DNA of 64,000 nucleotides from AWTP1-13 sp963770295 (GCA_963770295.1 CAVYPA010000003.1:124001-188000); one strand, 5' to 3'. Counted from the stretch's first letter, positions 10,466-19,931 are shown. Notes: generated by a model from the sequence alone, not told the origin. A program made the numbers and translations.

Positions 10466-10777
10466 ATGTACGCTGTCATCAAGACCGGCGGCAAGCAGTA
10501 CCGCGTCGCTGCCAACGATGTTGTAACGATCGAAAAGGTGGCCGGCGAAGCCGGCGCGACCGTCGAGTTTGCCGACGTGCTCATGCTGGGCGGCGAGGCG
10601 GCCAAAATCGGTACGCCCGGCGTCGCGGGTGCCAAGGTGACCGCGGAGATCGTCGAACAGGGCCGGGCCCCCAAGGTCATCGCTTTCAAGAAGCGGCGGC
10701 GCAAAAACTCGAGGCGCAAGCGGGGCCACCGGCAAGAACAGACCACCGTTCGCATCAAGGATATCATCGGCGCCTAA
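10466..10777 (+). CDS. rplU: 50S ribosomal protein L21
   Basis: L21 binds 23S rRNA in the large subunit. The 103-residue protein starts MYAVIKTGGKQYRV, has the conserved VEFADVLMLGG region and the RNA-binding basic block FKKRRRKNSRRKRGHRQ, and ends TTVRIKDIIGA, all standard for L21. rpmA follows 27 bases downstream, the universal rplU-rpmA pairing. A purine stretch AGGGAATTCAAAG precedes the start. Confidence 0.98.
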   Translation: MYAVIKTGGKQYRVAANDVVTIEKVAGEAGATVEFADVLMLGGEAAKIGTPGVAGAKVTAEIVEQGRAPKVIAFKKRRRKNSRRKRGHRQEQTTVRIKDIIGA

Positions 10778-10804
10778 GGGCCGGCTCAGCAAGGGTTCGT
10801 TTTC

Positions 10805-11077
10805 ATGGCACACAAAAAGGCAGGCGGCTCCTCGCGCAACGGTCGCGATACGGCGGGCCGGCGGCTCGGCATCAAGCGCTACGGCGGCGAGCGCGTTCTT
10901 GCCGGCAACATTCTGGTGCGCCAGCGTGGCACCCGCTGGCACCCCGGCTCGAACGTCGGCATAGGCACGGACCACACGCTATTTGCCTTGACCGAGGGCA
11001 ATGTTGAATTTGCCACCAAGCGCAACGGGCGGATCTTCGTGTCGGTGAAACCGGCGGCCAAAGGTGCCGCCGAATAG
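10805..11077 (+). CDS. rpmA: 50S ribosomal protein L27
   Basis: L27 reaches towards the peptidyl-transferase centre of the 50S subunit. The 90-residue product begins MAHKKAGGSSRNGRDTAGRR and contains GGERVLAGNILVRQRGTRWH and GVGTDHTL-type sequence (IGTDHTLFALTEG), typical of the family. It starts directly with the mature-like MAHKKA, with no cleavable N-terminal extension. It is the second gene of the rplU-rpmA-GNAT-obgE cluster. Confidence 0.98.
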   Translation: MAHKKAGGSSRNGRDTAGRRLGIKRYGGERVLAGNILVRQRGTRWHPGSNVGIGTDHTLFALTEGNVEFATKRNGRIFVSVKPAAKGAAE

Positions 11078-11180
11078 CGCCCGGGGGGTGCAGCACCTGA
11101 CGGCGCGCCCAGGCCGAGGTCGCCGCCTTGGCGGTAGACGAACCGAGTTCGGGGCGCGCGCGCACATAGACGCCGGCCGC

Positions 11181-11768
11181 ATGTTCACGATCAAAACCCA
11201 ACGCCTGCTCCTGCGGCCCTTTCAACGCTCCGATGCTCGGGAGTTCGCCCGTCTCGCCGGCGACTGGGCGGTCGCCTCGATGACGAGCGACATTCCCCAT
11301 CCCTTCGACGAAGCCCAGGCGCTGGCCTGGCTCAAACCTGCCAGGGGTGAGGTGCGGTTTGCCATCGAAGCGGACGGACAGCGCCTGATCGGCGGCGCGG
11401 GCTTCTATCGCCGCTCCTCCGGCGTTGCCGAACTCGGCTTCTGGCTGGGTAAACCTTGGTGGGGCCAGGGTTATGCGACCGAGGCCGCCCGCGCCGTATT
11501 GGCCCATGGCGTCCGCGACCGACGGTTGCCGGCCTTCTCGTCCGCCCACTTTGTCGACAATCCCGCCTCTGGGCGCGTTTTGGCCAAGCTCGGCTTCGTC
11601 GAGGTCGAGCGCATTCCCATTGCCTGTACGGCGCGCGGCTACCAAGTCGACGCTATTACCTATCGGCTCGAGCGCCAACGCGCCCTGTTGGTGATTACCC
11701 CCACTGCCGGCGGCCTGGCGGAGCGGCGGCGCTGGCGCACCTGGCTCGGCCGGATCGGTGCTGGCTGA
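11181..11768 (+). CDS. GNAT-family N-acetyltransferase
   Basis: This 195-residue protein belongs to the RimJ/RimL-like acetyltransferase group: it begins MFTIKTQRLLLRPFQRSD and has GELGFWLGKPWWGQGYATEA-type sequence (ELGFWLGKPWWGQGYATEA), the acetyl-CoA-binding segment, followed by NPASGRVLAKLGFVEVE. The substrate cannot be read from sequence; related proteins acetylate protein N-termini or small molecules. The ATG at 11181 is chosen because similarity starts there, although the frame is open further upstream. A GNAT gene between rpmA and obgE is a common alphaproteobacterial arrangement, so a link to ribosome biology is a reasonable inference only. Confidence 0.85.
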   Translation: MFTIKTQRLLLRPFQRSDAREFARLAGDWAVASMTSDIPHPFDEAQALAWLKPARGEVRFAIEADGQRLIGGAGFYRRSSGVAELGFWLGKPWWGQGYATEAARAVLAHGVRDRRLPAFSSAHFVDNPASGRVLAKLGFVEVERIPIACTARGYQVDAITYRLERQRALLVITPTAGGLAERRRWRTWLGRIGAG

Positions 11769-11791
11769 GCGGTCACCCCGCGGCGGAGCCC

Positions 11792-12826
11792 ATGAAGTTT
11801 TTGGACCAAGCCAAGATCTACATCCGCTCCGGCGACGGCGGTCCCGGTGCGGTCTCCTTCCGGCGCGAAAAATTCATCGAGTTCGGCGGCCCCGATGGCG
11901 GTGACGGCGGCAAGGGCGGGGACGTCTGGGCGGAGTGCGTCGCCGGCCTCAATACCCTGATCGACTACCGCTACCAGCAGCATTTCAAGGCCCAGAACGG
12001 GCGCACCGGCATGGGCAAGAACCGCTCCGGGGCGGGGGGCGCGGACAAGCTGATCGCGGTGCCGCCGGGAACGCAAATCTACGCGGACGATCAGGCCACC
12101 CTCATTGCCGATCTCGTCAAGGTCGGGGACCGCACCCGCCTCGCGCGCGGCGGCAACGGCGGCTTCGGCAACGCGCATTTCAAATCTTCCACCAATCGGG
12201 CGCCGCGCCGCGCCAACCCGGGTGCACCGGGCGAGGAGCTGACGATCTGGCTGCGTTTGAAGCTGATCGCCGATGCCGGGATTATCGGTGAACCCAATGC
12301 CGGCAAGTCCACCTTTCTTGCCAGCGTCAGCGCCGCCAAGCCCAAAATCGCCGACTATCCCTTCACGACCCTCAACCCGCACCTGGGCGTGGTGCGGATC
12401 GATGGCTTCGACTTCGTACTCGCCGATGTGCCGGGCCTGATCGCGGGCGCGCACCTCGGCTCGGGCCTCGGCACGCGCTTTCTCGGTCACGTCGAGCGCT
12501 GCAGCGTGCTGTTGCATCTCGTCGATGCCACGCGCGAGGACGTGGCCGCCGCCTACCGCACGGTGCGCGCCGAGCTCAAGGCCTACGGGGCGGGGCTCGA
12601 GCGCAAGAAGGAGATCCTCGCCCTCTCCAAGTGTGATGCGGTGGATCGCGCCCAGCTGCCGGCCAAGCTTGCCGCGCTGACCCGCGCCGCGCGCAAGAAA
12701 CCGCTGTTGGTGTCAGCCGTCGCCCGTCAGGGCCTGGGCGAGGTGTTGGGGGCGCTGGCGCGCGAAATCGCCAAGGCAAAACGGCCAGCGGCCACGGCTG
12801 AGGCACAGCGCCCATGGCGGCCGTAA
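11792..12826 (+). CDS. obgE: GTPase ObgE/CgtA
   Basis: Obg is an essential GTPase involved in late 50S assembly and stress control. The 344-residue protein has the Gly-rich Obg fold (MKFLDQAKIYIRSGDGGPGA, GGPDGGDGGKGGDVW, GNGGFGNAHFKSSTNRAP), then the G domain with G1 GEPNAGKST, G3 DVPGLIAGAH, and a G4-like SKCDAVD. It lacks the long C-terminal extension seen in some Obg proteins. The ATG at 11792 begins the conserved MKFLD start; the longer open frame upstream overlaps the GNAT gene and is a shadow. It sits 23 bases after the GNAT gene. Confidence 0.97.
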   Translation: MKFLDQAKIYIRSGDGGPGAVSFRREKFIEFGGPDGGDGGKGGDVWAECVAGLNTLIDYRYQQHFKAQNGRTGMGKNRSGAGGADKLIAVPPGTQIYADDQATLIADLVKVGDRTRLARGGNGGFGNAHFKSSTNRAPRRANPGAPGEELTIWLRLKLIADAGIIGEPNAGKSTFLASVSAAKPKIADYPFTTLNPHLGVVRIDGFDFVLADVPGLIAGAHLGSGLGTRFLGHVERCSVLLHLVDATREDVAAAYRTVRAELKAYGAGLERKKEILALSKCDAVDRAQLPAKLAALTRAARKKPLLVSAVARQGLGEVLGALAREIAKAKRPAATAEAQRPWRP

Positions 12827-12946
12827 GGGGCACGCTAAGGGGAGCCCTGCGGTGGGTGCCCCCCGGCCCCCTCGTGTTTGCAGGCGGGTTTCGATGCTCT
12901 GGGCGGGACGTGTGCTTGGCTTTAGAATGGCAGGGGATGGCGGCCC

Positions 12947-12996
12947 AAGACCCGTCAAGACCCGTCGAGACCCGTCAAGACCCGTCAAGACCCGTT
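12947..12996. repeat. 10-base tandem repeat
   Basis: Five consecutive units of AAGACCCGTC (third unit GAGACCCGTC, last AAGACCCGTT) lie in the gap between obgE and the solute-binding protein gene. They precede the chosen start of that gene, so they are probably non-coding. No hairpin forms from one unit. Confidence 0.93.
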
Positions 12997-13068
12997 CCTG
13001 ACCCGACGAGCGCGCCGAGACGGTTGCCCGCCGGCGCAAGATCGGCAACACGAGGGCAAACGCCAAGG

Positions 13069-13929
13069 ATGATGCTGCGACCGCAACGCTTCACGCCTGC
13101 CCGCTGGCCCGTGGCGGTCGCCATGCTGGGCGCCTTCCTCGGCGCCATGCTCGGCGTCGGTGCGCCGTTGCGCGCCCAAGCTCCGCCGGCCGCGCCCGAG
13201 GCCGAAACCGATCAGACGCTGTCACGGCGCGCCGTCATTCGCTTCCTCACTGAAGGCGACTATCCGCCCTTCAACTATCTCGACGAAGACAACGTGTTGA
13301 CCGGCTTCAATGTGGACATCGCGCGCGCCGTCTGCCTGGAGCTGGCCGCGGCCTGCGACATCCAGGTGCGGCCATGGTCGGAGTTGATCCCGGCGCTTCG
13401 ACGCGGGGAAGCCGACGCCATCATTGCCTCCCATGCCATCAGTCAAAACATGCTGAAGGCCGTCGATGTCACGGATCGCTACTACCACACTCCCGGTCGC
13501 TTTGCCGGGCCGCGCACGGCGAGCCGGCTCGAGGTCACGCCAGAAGGGCTCGAGGGCAAAAAGATCGCGGTTGCCAAGGGCAGCGCGCATGAAGCCTATT
13601 TGCGCGCCTTTTTTTCCGACAGTTCGATCCGCGCCTTCGAGACGCCGGAGCTAGCGCGCGACGCCTTGATCACTGGGGCCGTCGACCTCTTGTTCGACGA
13701 CGGCATCAGCCTGGTGTTTTGGCTAAACGGCACCGCCTCGAAGGGGTGCTGCGAATTCAAAGGCGGGCCGTTCAGTGAGCCGAAATACTTCGGCGACGGC
13801 GTCGGCATGGTGGTGGGGCGCGAGGATCAGCAGCTGAAAAGCCTGATCAATGCCGCCCTCAAGCACATCCGTGCCACCGGCCGCTACGAGGAGTTGTTAT
13901 TGCGCTATTTTCCCTTGCGCGCCTTTTAG
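13069..13929 (+). CDS. periplasmic solute-binding protein, amino-acid type
   Basis: This is a family 3 extracellular solute-binding protein, the kind that captures polar amino acids or related solutes for ABC importers. It starts at one of two adjacent ATGs (13069 or 13072) with a signal peptide (ARWPVAVAMLGAFLGAMLG then PLRAQA), followed by FLTEGDYPPFNYLDEDN, LTGFNVDIARAVC, ELIPALRRGEADAII, KKIAVAKGSAHEAYL and LARDALITGAVDLLFDDG. No permease or ATPase gene is adjacent, so it is an orphan here or serves a distant transporter. It has a Cys pair (AACD; GCCEF). It converges on a LysR gene. Confidence 0.87.
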   Translation: MMLRPQRFTPARWPVAVAMLGAFLGAMLGVGAPLRAQAPPAAPEAETDQTLSRRAVIRFLTEGDYPPFNYLDEDNVLTGFNVDIARAVCLELAAACDIQVRPWSELIPALRRGEADAIIASHAISQNMLKAVDVTDRYYHTPGRFAGPRTASRLEVTPEGLEGKKIAVAKGSAHEAYLRAFFSDSSIRAFETPELARDALITGAVDLLFDDGISLVFWLNGTASKGCCEFKGGPFSEPKYFGDGVGMVVGREDQQLKSLINAALKHIRATGRYEELLLRYFPLRAF

Positions 13930-13945
13930 CGGGCGGGGGCGGGCT

Positions 13946-14908
13946 TCAACCGACCGGGGCCTGCGGGCGGCCGTTGACGGCGGCACCAAGGCTGCTGGTG
14001 GCGAGCAACGGGGCGCCGGTTTGGCCGCTGGTGAGGTCGCGGAACCAGGCGCCCAAAAAATCCAAAAGCGCGCGCATGCGCGGCAGCAGATGCTTGGAGC
14101 TCGGATAGAGCGCCCACACGGCGGCGTTGTTGCCGACCTCGTAGTCGGCCAAGACCTGGGTGAGCCGGCCTGAGCGCAGTTCGGCGAGCACGACGAGTTC
14201 GGAGGCACGGATGAGACCCAACCCATCCTGCGCCGCTTGGCACAACAGCTCCCCGTCGTTGGAGCGGATCGGCCCTTGGATTCGCACCGACGTCTCGAGC
14301 CCGTTCTTGCTGAACGGCCACTGCACCCGGTCCCCGAGGATCAGGCAGTCGTGCCGGGCAAGATCCTCCGGCTGCGTCGGTCGCCCCTTGCGCGCAAGAT
14401 AGGCGGGAGATGCAGCGATGATATGTCGATCGGGTGCCAAGCGCTTGGCGATCAGCGTGGAGTTGGACAAGGTGCCCGTGCGAATTGCAATGTCATAGCC
14501 GTCTTCCTGCAGGTTCACGGGGCGATCCTGCAGGTCGACCTGCACGTCGATTTGCGGATAGGTCCGCATGAACTGGCACAGGGCGGGGGCCACATAGCGG
14601 CGCCCGAGAAAGGCCGGGGCGGCGATCTTGAGCGTTCCCTTGGGCTTGTTGACCCGGTCGTCGACACTGGCACAGGCCACTTCGATCTCGGCCAGAATGC
14701 GCTCGACGTGGACGAGGAAGGTGGCGCCCTCCTCGGTAATACGGATGCTGCGGGTGGTGCGGTCGAACAGGCGGGCGGAAAGCTGGTCCTCCAAGGCCTG
14801 AACGCGCTTGGAGATGGTCCCCGGCGTGAGGCCAAGCTCGGCACCGACGGCGGACAAATTTTGCAAAGCCGCCACGCGCGCAAAAATGCGCATATCCTGG
14901 ATGTCCAT
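13946..14908 (-). CDS. LysR-family transcriptional regulator
   Basis: A 320-residue LysR-type regulator with the N-terminal winged helix (MDIQDMRIFARVAALQNLSA, LTPGTISKRVQALEDQL, FDRTTRSIRITEEG) and the C-terminal effector-binding domain (LKIAAPAFLGRRYVAP, DIAIRTGTL, LGLIRASELVVLAELRSG). It resembles the CrgA/AaeR-like subgroup in which the recognition helix is followed by a short linker. Its target is unclear: the neighbours are a convergent solute-binding protein and the co-oriented DUF4175 gene, and no divergently transcribed partner starts next to it. Confidence 0.9.
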   Translation of the reverse strand: MDIQDMRIFARVAALQNLSAVGAELGLTPGTISKRVQALEDQLSARLFDRTTRSIRITEEGATFLVHVERILAEIEVACASVDDRVNKPKGTLKIAAPAFLGRRYVAPALCQFMRTYPQIDVQVDLQDRPVNLQEDGYDIAIRTGTLSNSTLIAKRLAPDRHIIAASPAYLARKGRPTQPEDLARHDCLILGDRVQWPFSKNGLETSVRIQGPIRSNDGELLCQAAQDGLGLIRASELVVLAELRSGRLTQVLADYEVGNNAAVWALYPSSKHLLPRMRALLDFLGAWFRDLTSGQTGAPLLATSSLGAAVNGRPQAPVG

Positions 14909-15115
14909 TACCGCTCCCTACGCCGGTCGCGCGTTTTGTTGTTGTGTGGGTCCCCACCCGATTTCGCGCGGGTCCGGCGATTGACCGCAAAACACGCGAA
15001 CTGCACTCTAGCGAGCAAGTCTCTGGTATTCAAATGAGAAGTGTGGGGCTGCCCTCCCCCAAACTGGGGGCGAGTGGGCCCCGCGGCAGGCGGGGCGTAA
15101 CCGGGGGCTGCGGCG

Positions 15116-17704
15116 CTAGAACAGCTTGAGCAGGCGTTCCAGGTACTCAAGCTCGATCGGCGGACGCGTCGGCTCGCCCAAGCGTCGCCGCAGCTCCTCC
15201 AGGATCTCGCGGGCGCGCTGGACGTCGATCTGGTCGGGCACCTTGACGCCGATGCCGGGATCAGGACCGTCCGTTCGCTGAGGGGGCCGGCCGAGCGGGT
15301 CGAGCTCGCCGTTGTTGTCGTTGAGCCCAAAGCGGGACGGCATTTGGTTCAGCATCTGCTGGGCCATCTCGCGGGCGCCTTGGCGCAGCTGCTCGAGGGC
15401 GCGGCTTTCCTCCTGCGCGGCACCGTCGAGATCGCCGTCGCGCAGAGCCCGCTCAGCCCGCTCCATGGACTCGCCAGCGCCGCCGAACTGTTCGGGCGCA
15501 TTGAGACCGAATTCGCGCATGCCGCGCTGCAGCTTGCCCAGCATGTCGCGCAGCTCGCGCTGGCGATCGCTGAGGCCGCCAAGCTCGTCGCCGTCGCCCT
15601 GACTGCCCTGGCCCTCGCCCTGCTGCCCCTGCGGGCCGCGCTGTCCCTTCTGGCCCTGTTGACCCTTTTGGCCTTGTTGGCCGCGCTGTCCCTTCTGGCC
15701 CTGCTGACGCTGCTGGCCAAAGGTGTCGTCGAGCAACTGCTGTTGGCGGCCGATGATGTTGCCGAACTCATCCATCATCTTGCCGAACTGCCGGCTCTGG
15801 CCCTGATCGGCCATGCGGCCCGATTGCAAGCGGTCGAGCAGATCGCGCAACTGCGACAGCATCTGCTGAGCCATGTCGCGATTGCCCGAGCGCGCCATGT
15901 TTTCCAGGTTGCGCAGGAGCTGATCGAGGTCCTGCGGTGTCATCAACTGGTTGTTGCGATCCATGCCCTGCATGGGGGGCTGGTTTTCTGCCTGTTTTTG
16001 CAACTGCTCGAGGAACTGCGCCAGGGCTTGCCGCAGCTCCTGCATCAGGCGCTGGATTTCCTCGTCGGAGGCACCCTCTTCAAGCGCCTTGGACAGGCGT
16101 TCCTGGGCGGCGCGCAGCGCGCGCTCCGCGTCGGAGAGATTGCCGTCCTCGATGCGCAAGGCAACGTCCCATAGCTGCGCAATCACGGTGTTGCGGCCCA
16201 CCCGTGTGGTGTCGCGCTGCAGCCGCCAATAGGCCGAGCGCAGCCCGAGATAGACCTGCAAATCCTCGATGAACCCTTCCGGCTCCAGGGTGAGGGCATC
16301 AAGCGCGCGCATGACCTGGAGGCGATCGCGCGGATCCTCGACCAGGCGGCGGCGCTGCTCGACCACGGCGCGCGCCAGTGGCTTAGTAAAGCGGCGTTCC
16401 GGCAACACCATGTCGATGGTTTCGCTGCGGCCGACCTGGCCGGCGAGATCTTTGGCGACCAGCGTCAGGCGCACCTTCATGCCGGCCCAGGGGTGATCGC
16501 CGATTTCGTGGAAGCTCTGGCCCTCGGCCTGCTTGGGATAGGCCTTGGGCAGCCGCAAGGCCAGCGCGGGCGGCCGCTCAAGGGGAGGACGCGGGCCTTT
16601 TTTCGCCCCTGCCCGGGCCCAGGCCGTGGCCGAGGTGTCCTCCTTGGGGGCCACGCGCCGGATACGCGTTTCGGCGGATACGACGCCGTAGTCGTCCTCG
16701 ACCTTGAAGCTGAGCTTCAGGCCGCCGCGCGGTGTCCGCTCGGGCTCCTTCAGGAGGCTGATCTTCGGCGGCAAGTCGGGCGTCACTTGGAAGGTCCAGC
16801 TCGCCATCGGCGTGCCCGAACTGTAGACGGTGACCGGCCCCGAGACGCCGATTTCGGTGCGGATCTCGGCAACGTCACCCGGGTTGGCCGGGGCGGGTAC
16901 CTCCAAGCGCCGCGTGGCGCCTTGGGCGCCGGCCGGGGCCTCGAGCGACAGCTCGCCGACACCGGCGCCGCTGGCGCGGATGACGAGTAGGCTCTTGTCG
17001 GGGACCTCATAGGCTCCCGCCGGCCGCTCCTGTTGCTGCCAGCCGCCGTGCGACCCATCCGCCAGCATAATGGGTGGCTTGCCGGTGTAGGCCGGCGGCG
17101 TCACCCAGGCATCGAGCCGAGCCTCCGCGCCCTTGGCCAGGGGGCCGAATCGGAAGGCGGCCCACAGGCGGTCTTGCGTGCTGTCGCCGGCGGCAACCAC
17201 GAGAAGGAGAATGCCGAGCACCAACAGGGCGCGCACGGCGAAGGGATCGTAGCGATCGGTCCGCGGCGCCGGCCGACCGACGCGCAGCTTGCCCAACAGC
17301 TGGGCTAGCCGCTGGCGGTGCACCCGCCACAGCACCGCCGTGCGGGCGTCTTCGGCGTTGAGCGTGAGCGTGTCCTCGTAGGACGAGGCGGGGCGATGTT
17401 TGACCCCCGATACCCCCTCCACGCGCCGGATCGCCTCGGCCCGGGTCGGCCAGCGAACCCGTGCCAGGGCCACCAGGGCCGCGAGAATGGCGAGGCCGAA
17501 CAGCCCGAGCACGACCTTGTGGGTGAGCTCACCTAACCGCGCCCACAGGCCCAGGAGGGAGACGGCGATGAACAGTCCGGCAAGGCCGATCAGCGCCCAG
17601 GCGCGGGGCCACAGCTGCTCAAACAGCAACGCCCATCGGCTGAGCGTAACCTTGCGCTCAAAGCCGCGTTCGAGACCCGATCGAGGTGTGTGGGGTGCCG
17701 CCAT
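15116..17704 (-). CDS. DUF4175 low-complexity membrane protein
   Basis: This 862-residue protein matches the alphaproteobacterial DUF4175 (TIGR02302-type) family of unknown function. It has two predicted N-terminal membrane helices (WALIGLAGLFIAVSLLGLW, VVLGLFGLAILAALVALA), a third near residues 150-165 (ALLVLGILLLVVAAG), a large extracytoplasmic region, and a Gln-rich helical C-terminal half. Residues about 664-700 form a collagen-like run of G-Q-K/R/Q-G triplets encoded by near-perfect 9-base DNA repeats. The C-terminus (LGRPPQRTDGPDPGIGVKVP, DVQRAREILEELRRRL) is the best conserved part of the family. In relatives it sits near lysA/argH, which are not here. Confidence 0.88.
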   Translation of the reverse strand: MAAPHTPRSGLERGFERKVTLSRWALLFEQLWPRAWALIGLAGLFIAVSLLGLWARLGELTHKVVLGLFGLAILAALVALARVRWPTRAEAIRRVEGVSGVKHRPASSYEDTLTLNAEDARTAVLWRVHRQRLAQLLGKLRVGRPAPRTDRYDPFAVRALLVLGILLLVVAAGDSTQDRLWAAFRFGPLAKGAEARLDAWVTPPAYTGKPPIMLADGSHGGWQQQERPAGAYEVPDKSLLVIRASGAGVGELSLEAPAGAQGATRRLEVPAPANPGDVAEIRTEIGVSGPVTVYSSGTPMASWTFQVTPDLPPKISLLKEPERTPRGGLKLSFKVEDDYGVVSAETRIRRVAPKEDTSATAWARAGAKKGPRPPLERPPALALRLPKAYPKQAEGQSFHEIGDHPWAGMKVRLTLVAKDLAGQVGRSETIDMVLPERRFTKPLARAVVEQRRRLVEDPRDRLQVMRALDALTLEPEGFIEDLQVYLGLRSAYWRLQRDTTRVGRNTVIAQLWDVALRIEDGNLSDAERALRAAQERLSKALEEGASDEEIQRLMQELRQALAQFLEQLQKQAENQPPMQGMDRNNQLMTPQDLDQLLRNLENMARSGNRDMAQQMLSQLRDLLDRLQSGRMADQGQSRQFGKMMDEFGNIIGRQQQLLDDTFGQQRQQGQKGQRGQQGQKGQQGQKGQRGPQGQQGEGQGSQGDGDELGGLSDRQRELRDMLGKLQRGMREFGLNAPEQFGGAGESMERAERALRDGDLDGAAQEESRALEQLRQGAREMAQQMLNQMPSRFGLNDNNGELDPLGRPPQRTDGPDPGIGVKVPDQIDVQRAREILEELRRRLGEPTRPPIELEYLERLLKLF

Positions 17705-18158
17705 CGCTTCAGTCTATCACGCCTCGTCCAAGCACGCTCAACACATTAACGGTGATGATTGCGTGAAGGTTGCTGGGGCAATGGGGCGCCAACGCGGCGC
17801 GCCTTGGACGACCGCGTTGCCAGCGCCGCCTCACGTCGCCGGCCCGAACGCCGCAGCTGGCGTCGCCGCCCGCCGCGCTCGCCGCCTCCGGCCGCCGCCG
17901 CGGAACGGCTATCATCGCGCGAGCCCGGTAAAGCCGGCGAAACATCCGGGGCTTTTGCCCCACTCGTGAAATTATCCTCTCACCTGCGGGCAAGAGAGGT
18001 GTTATATTTCTTTTTCGGCGCCAATATTGCGGAATTAGGAAACATCATTCTATTTAACTCTGCAATCGGTCGCGCCGACGGGGGAGGCCACCTAGGGCCG
18101 CGGCGAGCCCATTTCTGAACGGTGGGCAGCAACAGGCAAGGCATGGGCATCAAAGGGC
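17705..18158. other. AT-rich intergenic region before the sulfite-reduction cluster
   Basis: This 454-base gap separates divergent DUF4175 and the ferredoxin gene. Its right half (about 17965-18065) is strikingly AT-rich for this genome. It contains a 6-bp inverted repeat CCTCTC/GAGAGG (17975-17998) followed by a T-rich stretch, and a weak promoter-like TTGCGG with TCTATT 16 bases further (18029-18056). The promoter of the cys cluster probably lies here, but neither element is strong enough to call separately. Confidence 0.45.
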
Positions 18159-18476
18159 ATGGGCATCATCAGGGTCAGCGATCAGAGGGGGGCCACCCAC
18201 GAGCTGGAGGCGGTGGAGGGCTGGCGCGTCATGGAAGTCATTCGCGATCATGGCCTGCCGATTGAGGCCCTCTGCGGTGGCGCCTGCGCCTGCGCCACCT
18301 GCCACGTCCGCGTCGCCCCCGATTGGGCGGGCCGGCTGTCCCCGATGCGCGAGGACGAAGAAGGTCTTCTCAATTCGTTGCCCGACGTGGCGCCGACCTC
18401 CCGCCTCTCCTGTCAGATCATCTGGGACACCGATCTCGATGGCCTCGAGCTCACCCTAGTGGGAGGCGACGCATGA
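18159..18476 (+). CDS. 2Fe-2S ferredoxin, adrenodoxin-like
   Basis: A 105-residue [2Fe-2S] ferredoxin. The cluster ligands are in CGGACACATCHV (CxxxxxCxxC) with the fourth cysteine in SRLSCQIIW, the spacing of vertebrate-type (ISC/adrenodoxin) ferredoxins. The ATG at 18159 gives MGIIRVSDQRGATHELEAV. Its stop overlaps the cysG start (ATGA), so it is co-expressed with siroheme synthase and the sulfite reductase downstream. With no cysJ flavoprotein in the cluster, the natural inference is that it supplies electrons to sulfite reductase, although a role in iron-sulfur assembly is possible. Confidence 0.9.
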   Translation: MGIIRVSDQRGATHELEAVEGWRVMEVIRDHGLPIEALCGGACACATCHVRVAPDWAGRLSPMREDEEGLLNSLPDVAPTSRLSCQIIWDTDLDGLELTLVGGDA

Positions 18477-19931
18477 GGTACTTTCCCCTCTTCGTCGATC
18501 TGGCCGAGGCCGAGGTCCTCGTCGCTGGCGGCGGGGAGGCGGCCGCCCAGAAGGTGCGCCTGTTGCGCAAGACCACCGCGCGCATCACGGTGATGGCCGA
18601 AAGCCTCAACGACGAGTTGCACGCCCTGGCGCGCACGGGTGCGGTGCGGCACCTTCCCCGGCTGCCGAGGCCAGCGGACTTGGCCGGCCAAAGCCTTGTC
18701 TATGTTGCGACCGGGGATCGCCAGCTGGAAGCGGAGTTGTTCGGCGCCGCGCGCGCCCGCGGCATTCCCATCAACGTCGTCGATGCGGCCGGAGCTCTCC
18801 ACCTTCCTGACCCCCGCCATGGTCGATCGCGACCCGATCGTGGTGGCGATCGGCACCGAGGGCGCGGCGCCGGTGCTCGCCCGGGAGATCAAATCGCGGC
18901 TCGAAAGTTGGCTGCCCGCGAACTTTGGTGCGCTCGCGAAAAAGGCACACAGCTTGCGTCGCCGCGTCGCCGCCCGGATTGGCGAGCCGCAAGCGCGCCG
19001 TCACCTCTGGGAGCGCCTGTTTAAGGGGGCGTTCCGCCGCGCCGTGCTGACGGGCGCCGACGGCGAGGCGCAACGCATTTTCGTGCGCGAGCTCAAGGCT
19101 GCGGCAACGCCCAGCGTCGGTCGCGTTGTGCTTATTGGCTGTGGGCCGGGTGATCCCGACCTGTTGACGCTCAAAGCGTTGCAGCGGCTGCAGGAGGCCG
19201 ACGTGTTGGTCGTAGACCGGCTCGTCAATCCACGAATTCTCGAGTATGCGCGTCGCGACGCCAGGCGCATTTTTGTCGGCAAGGTGCCAGGCGGTCCGGC
19301 GACCTCGCAAGCCGAGATCAATCGCATCCTGGTTGCGGAGGCAGCCCATGGGCAGGTGGTGGCACGGCTCAAGGGCGGTGACCCCTTGATATTCGGCCGC
19401 GCCGGCGAGGAGCTGGCGGCGTGCGCGGCGGCCCACCTTGCGGTCGAGATCGTGCCGGGCATCACCGCGGCGCACGCCTGCGCGGCGCGCATCGGCTTGC
19501 CGCTGACCGTGCGCGAGCGCCGGCGGCAGTTCACGCTGCTGACGGCCAGCAGCGCCGAGGGCGTACCCGACCTCGATTGGCGCGCGCTCGCGGCCCCAGA
19601 CGCGGCCTTTGCCATTTACATGGGGGTCGGCAATGCACCGCTGGTGCGCGAGAAGCTGCTCGCCGCGGGCGCCCGCGCGGAGACCCGCGTGGTGATCGTC
19701 GAGAACGGGACTGAGCCCGAGGAACGCGCGGTTGCCACGACGCTGCGCGACCTCACGGATGCCATCGACCAGCGTGCCATCACCGGCCCCGCCATCATCT
19801 TCGTCGGTCTCGATTGGGCGGCCGCAGGGCTGGCGCGTCCCCAAACGATAGAGGTCCATCGCCGTCGCCCGGGGCGCCAGCCGCTGGCAAACAGCGATGC
19901 CATCGCCATCAGCGCGGAGGCCATCTTATGA
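18473..19931 (+). CDS. cysG: siroheme synthase CysG, frameshifted
   Basis: CysG makes siroheme from uroporphyrinogen III. The N-terminal dehydrogenase/ferrochelatase domain starts MRYFPLFVDLAEAEVLVAGG and reads to INVVDAAG, where the frame is lost; the next frame continues ELSTFLTPAMVDRDPIVVAI. Removing one G of the doublet at 18791-18792 joins them and gives a normal protein of about 485 residues. The C-terminal methyltransferase has VVLIGCGPGDPDLLTLKALQ, VARLKGGDPLIFGRAGEEL and EIVPGITAAHACAARIGLPL. The ATG overlaps the ferredoxin stop and its own stop overlaps the DUF2849 start. Everything but one base is intact, so an error is more likely than a pseudogene. Confidence 0.93.
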
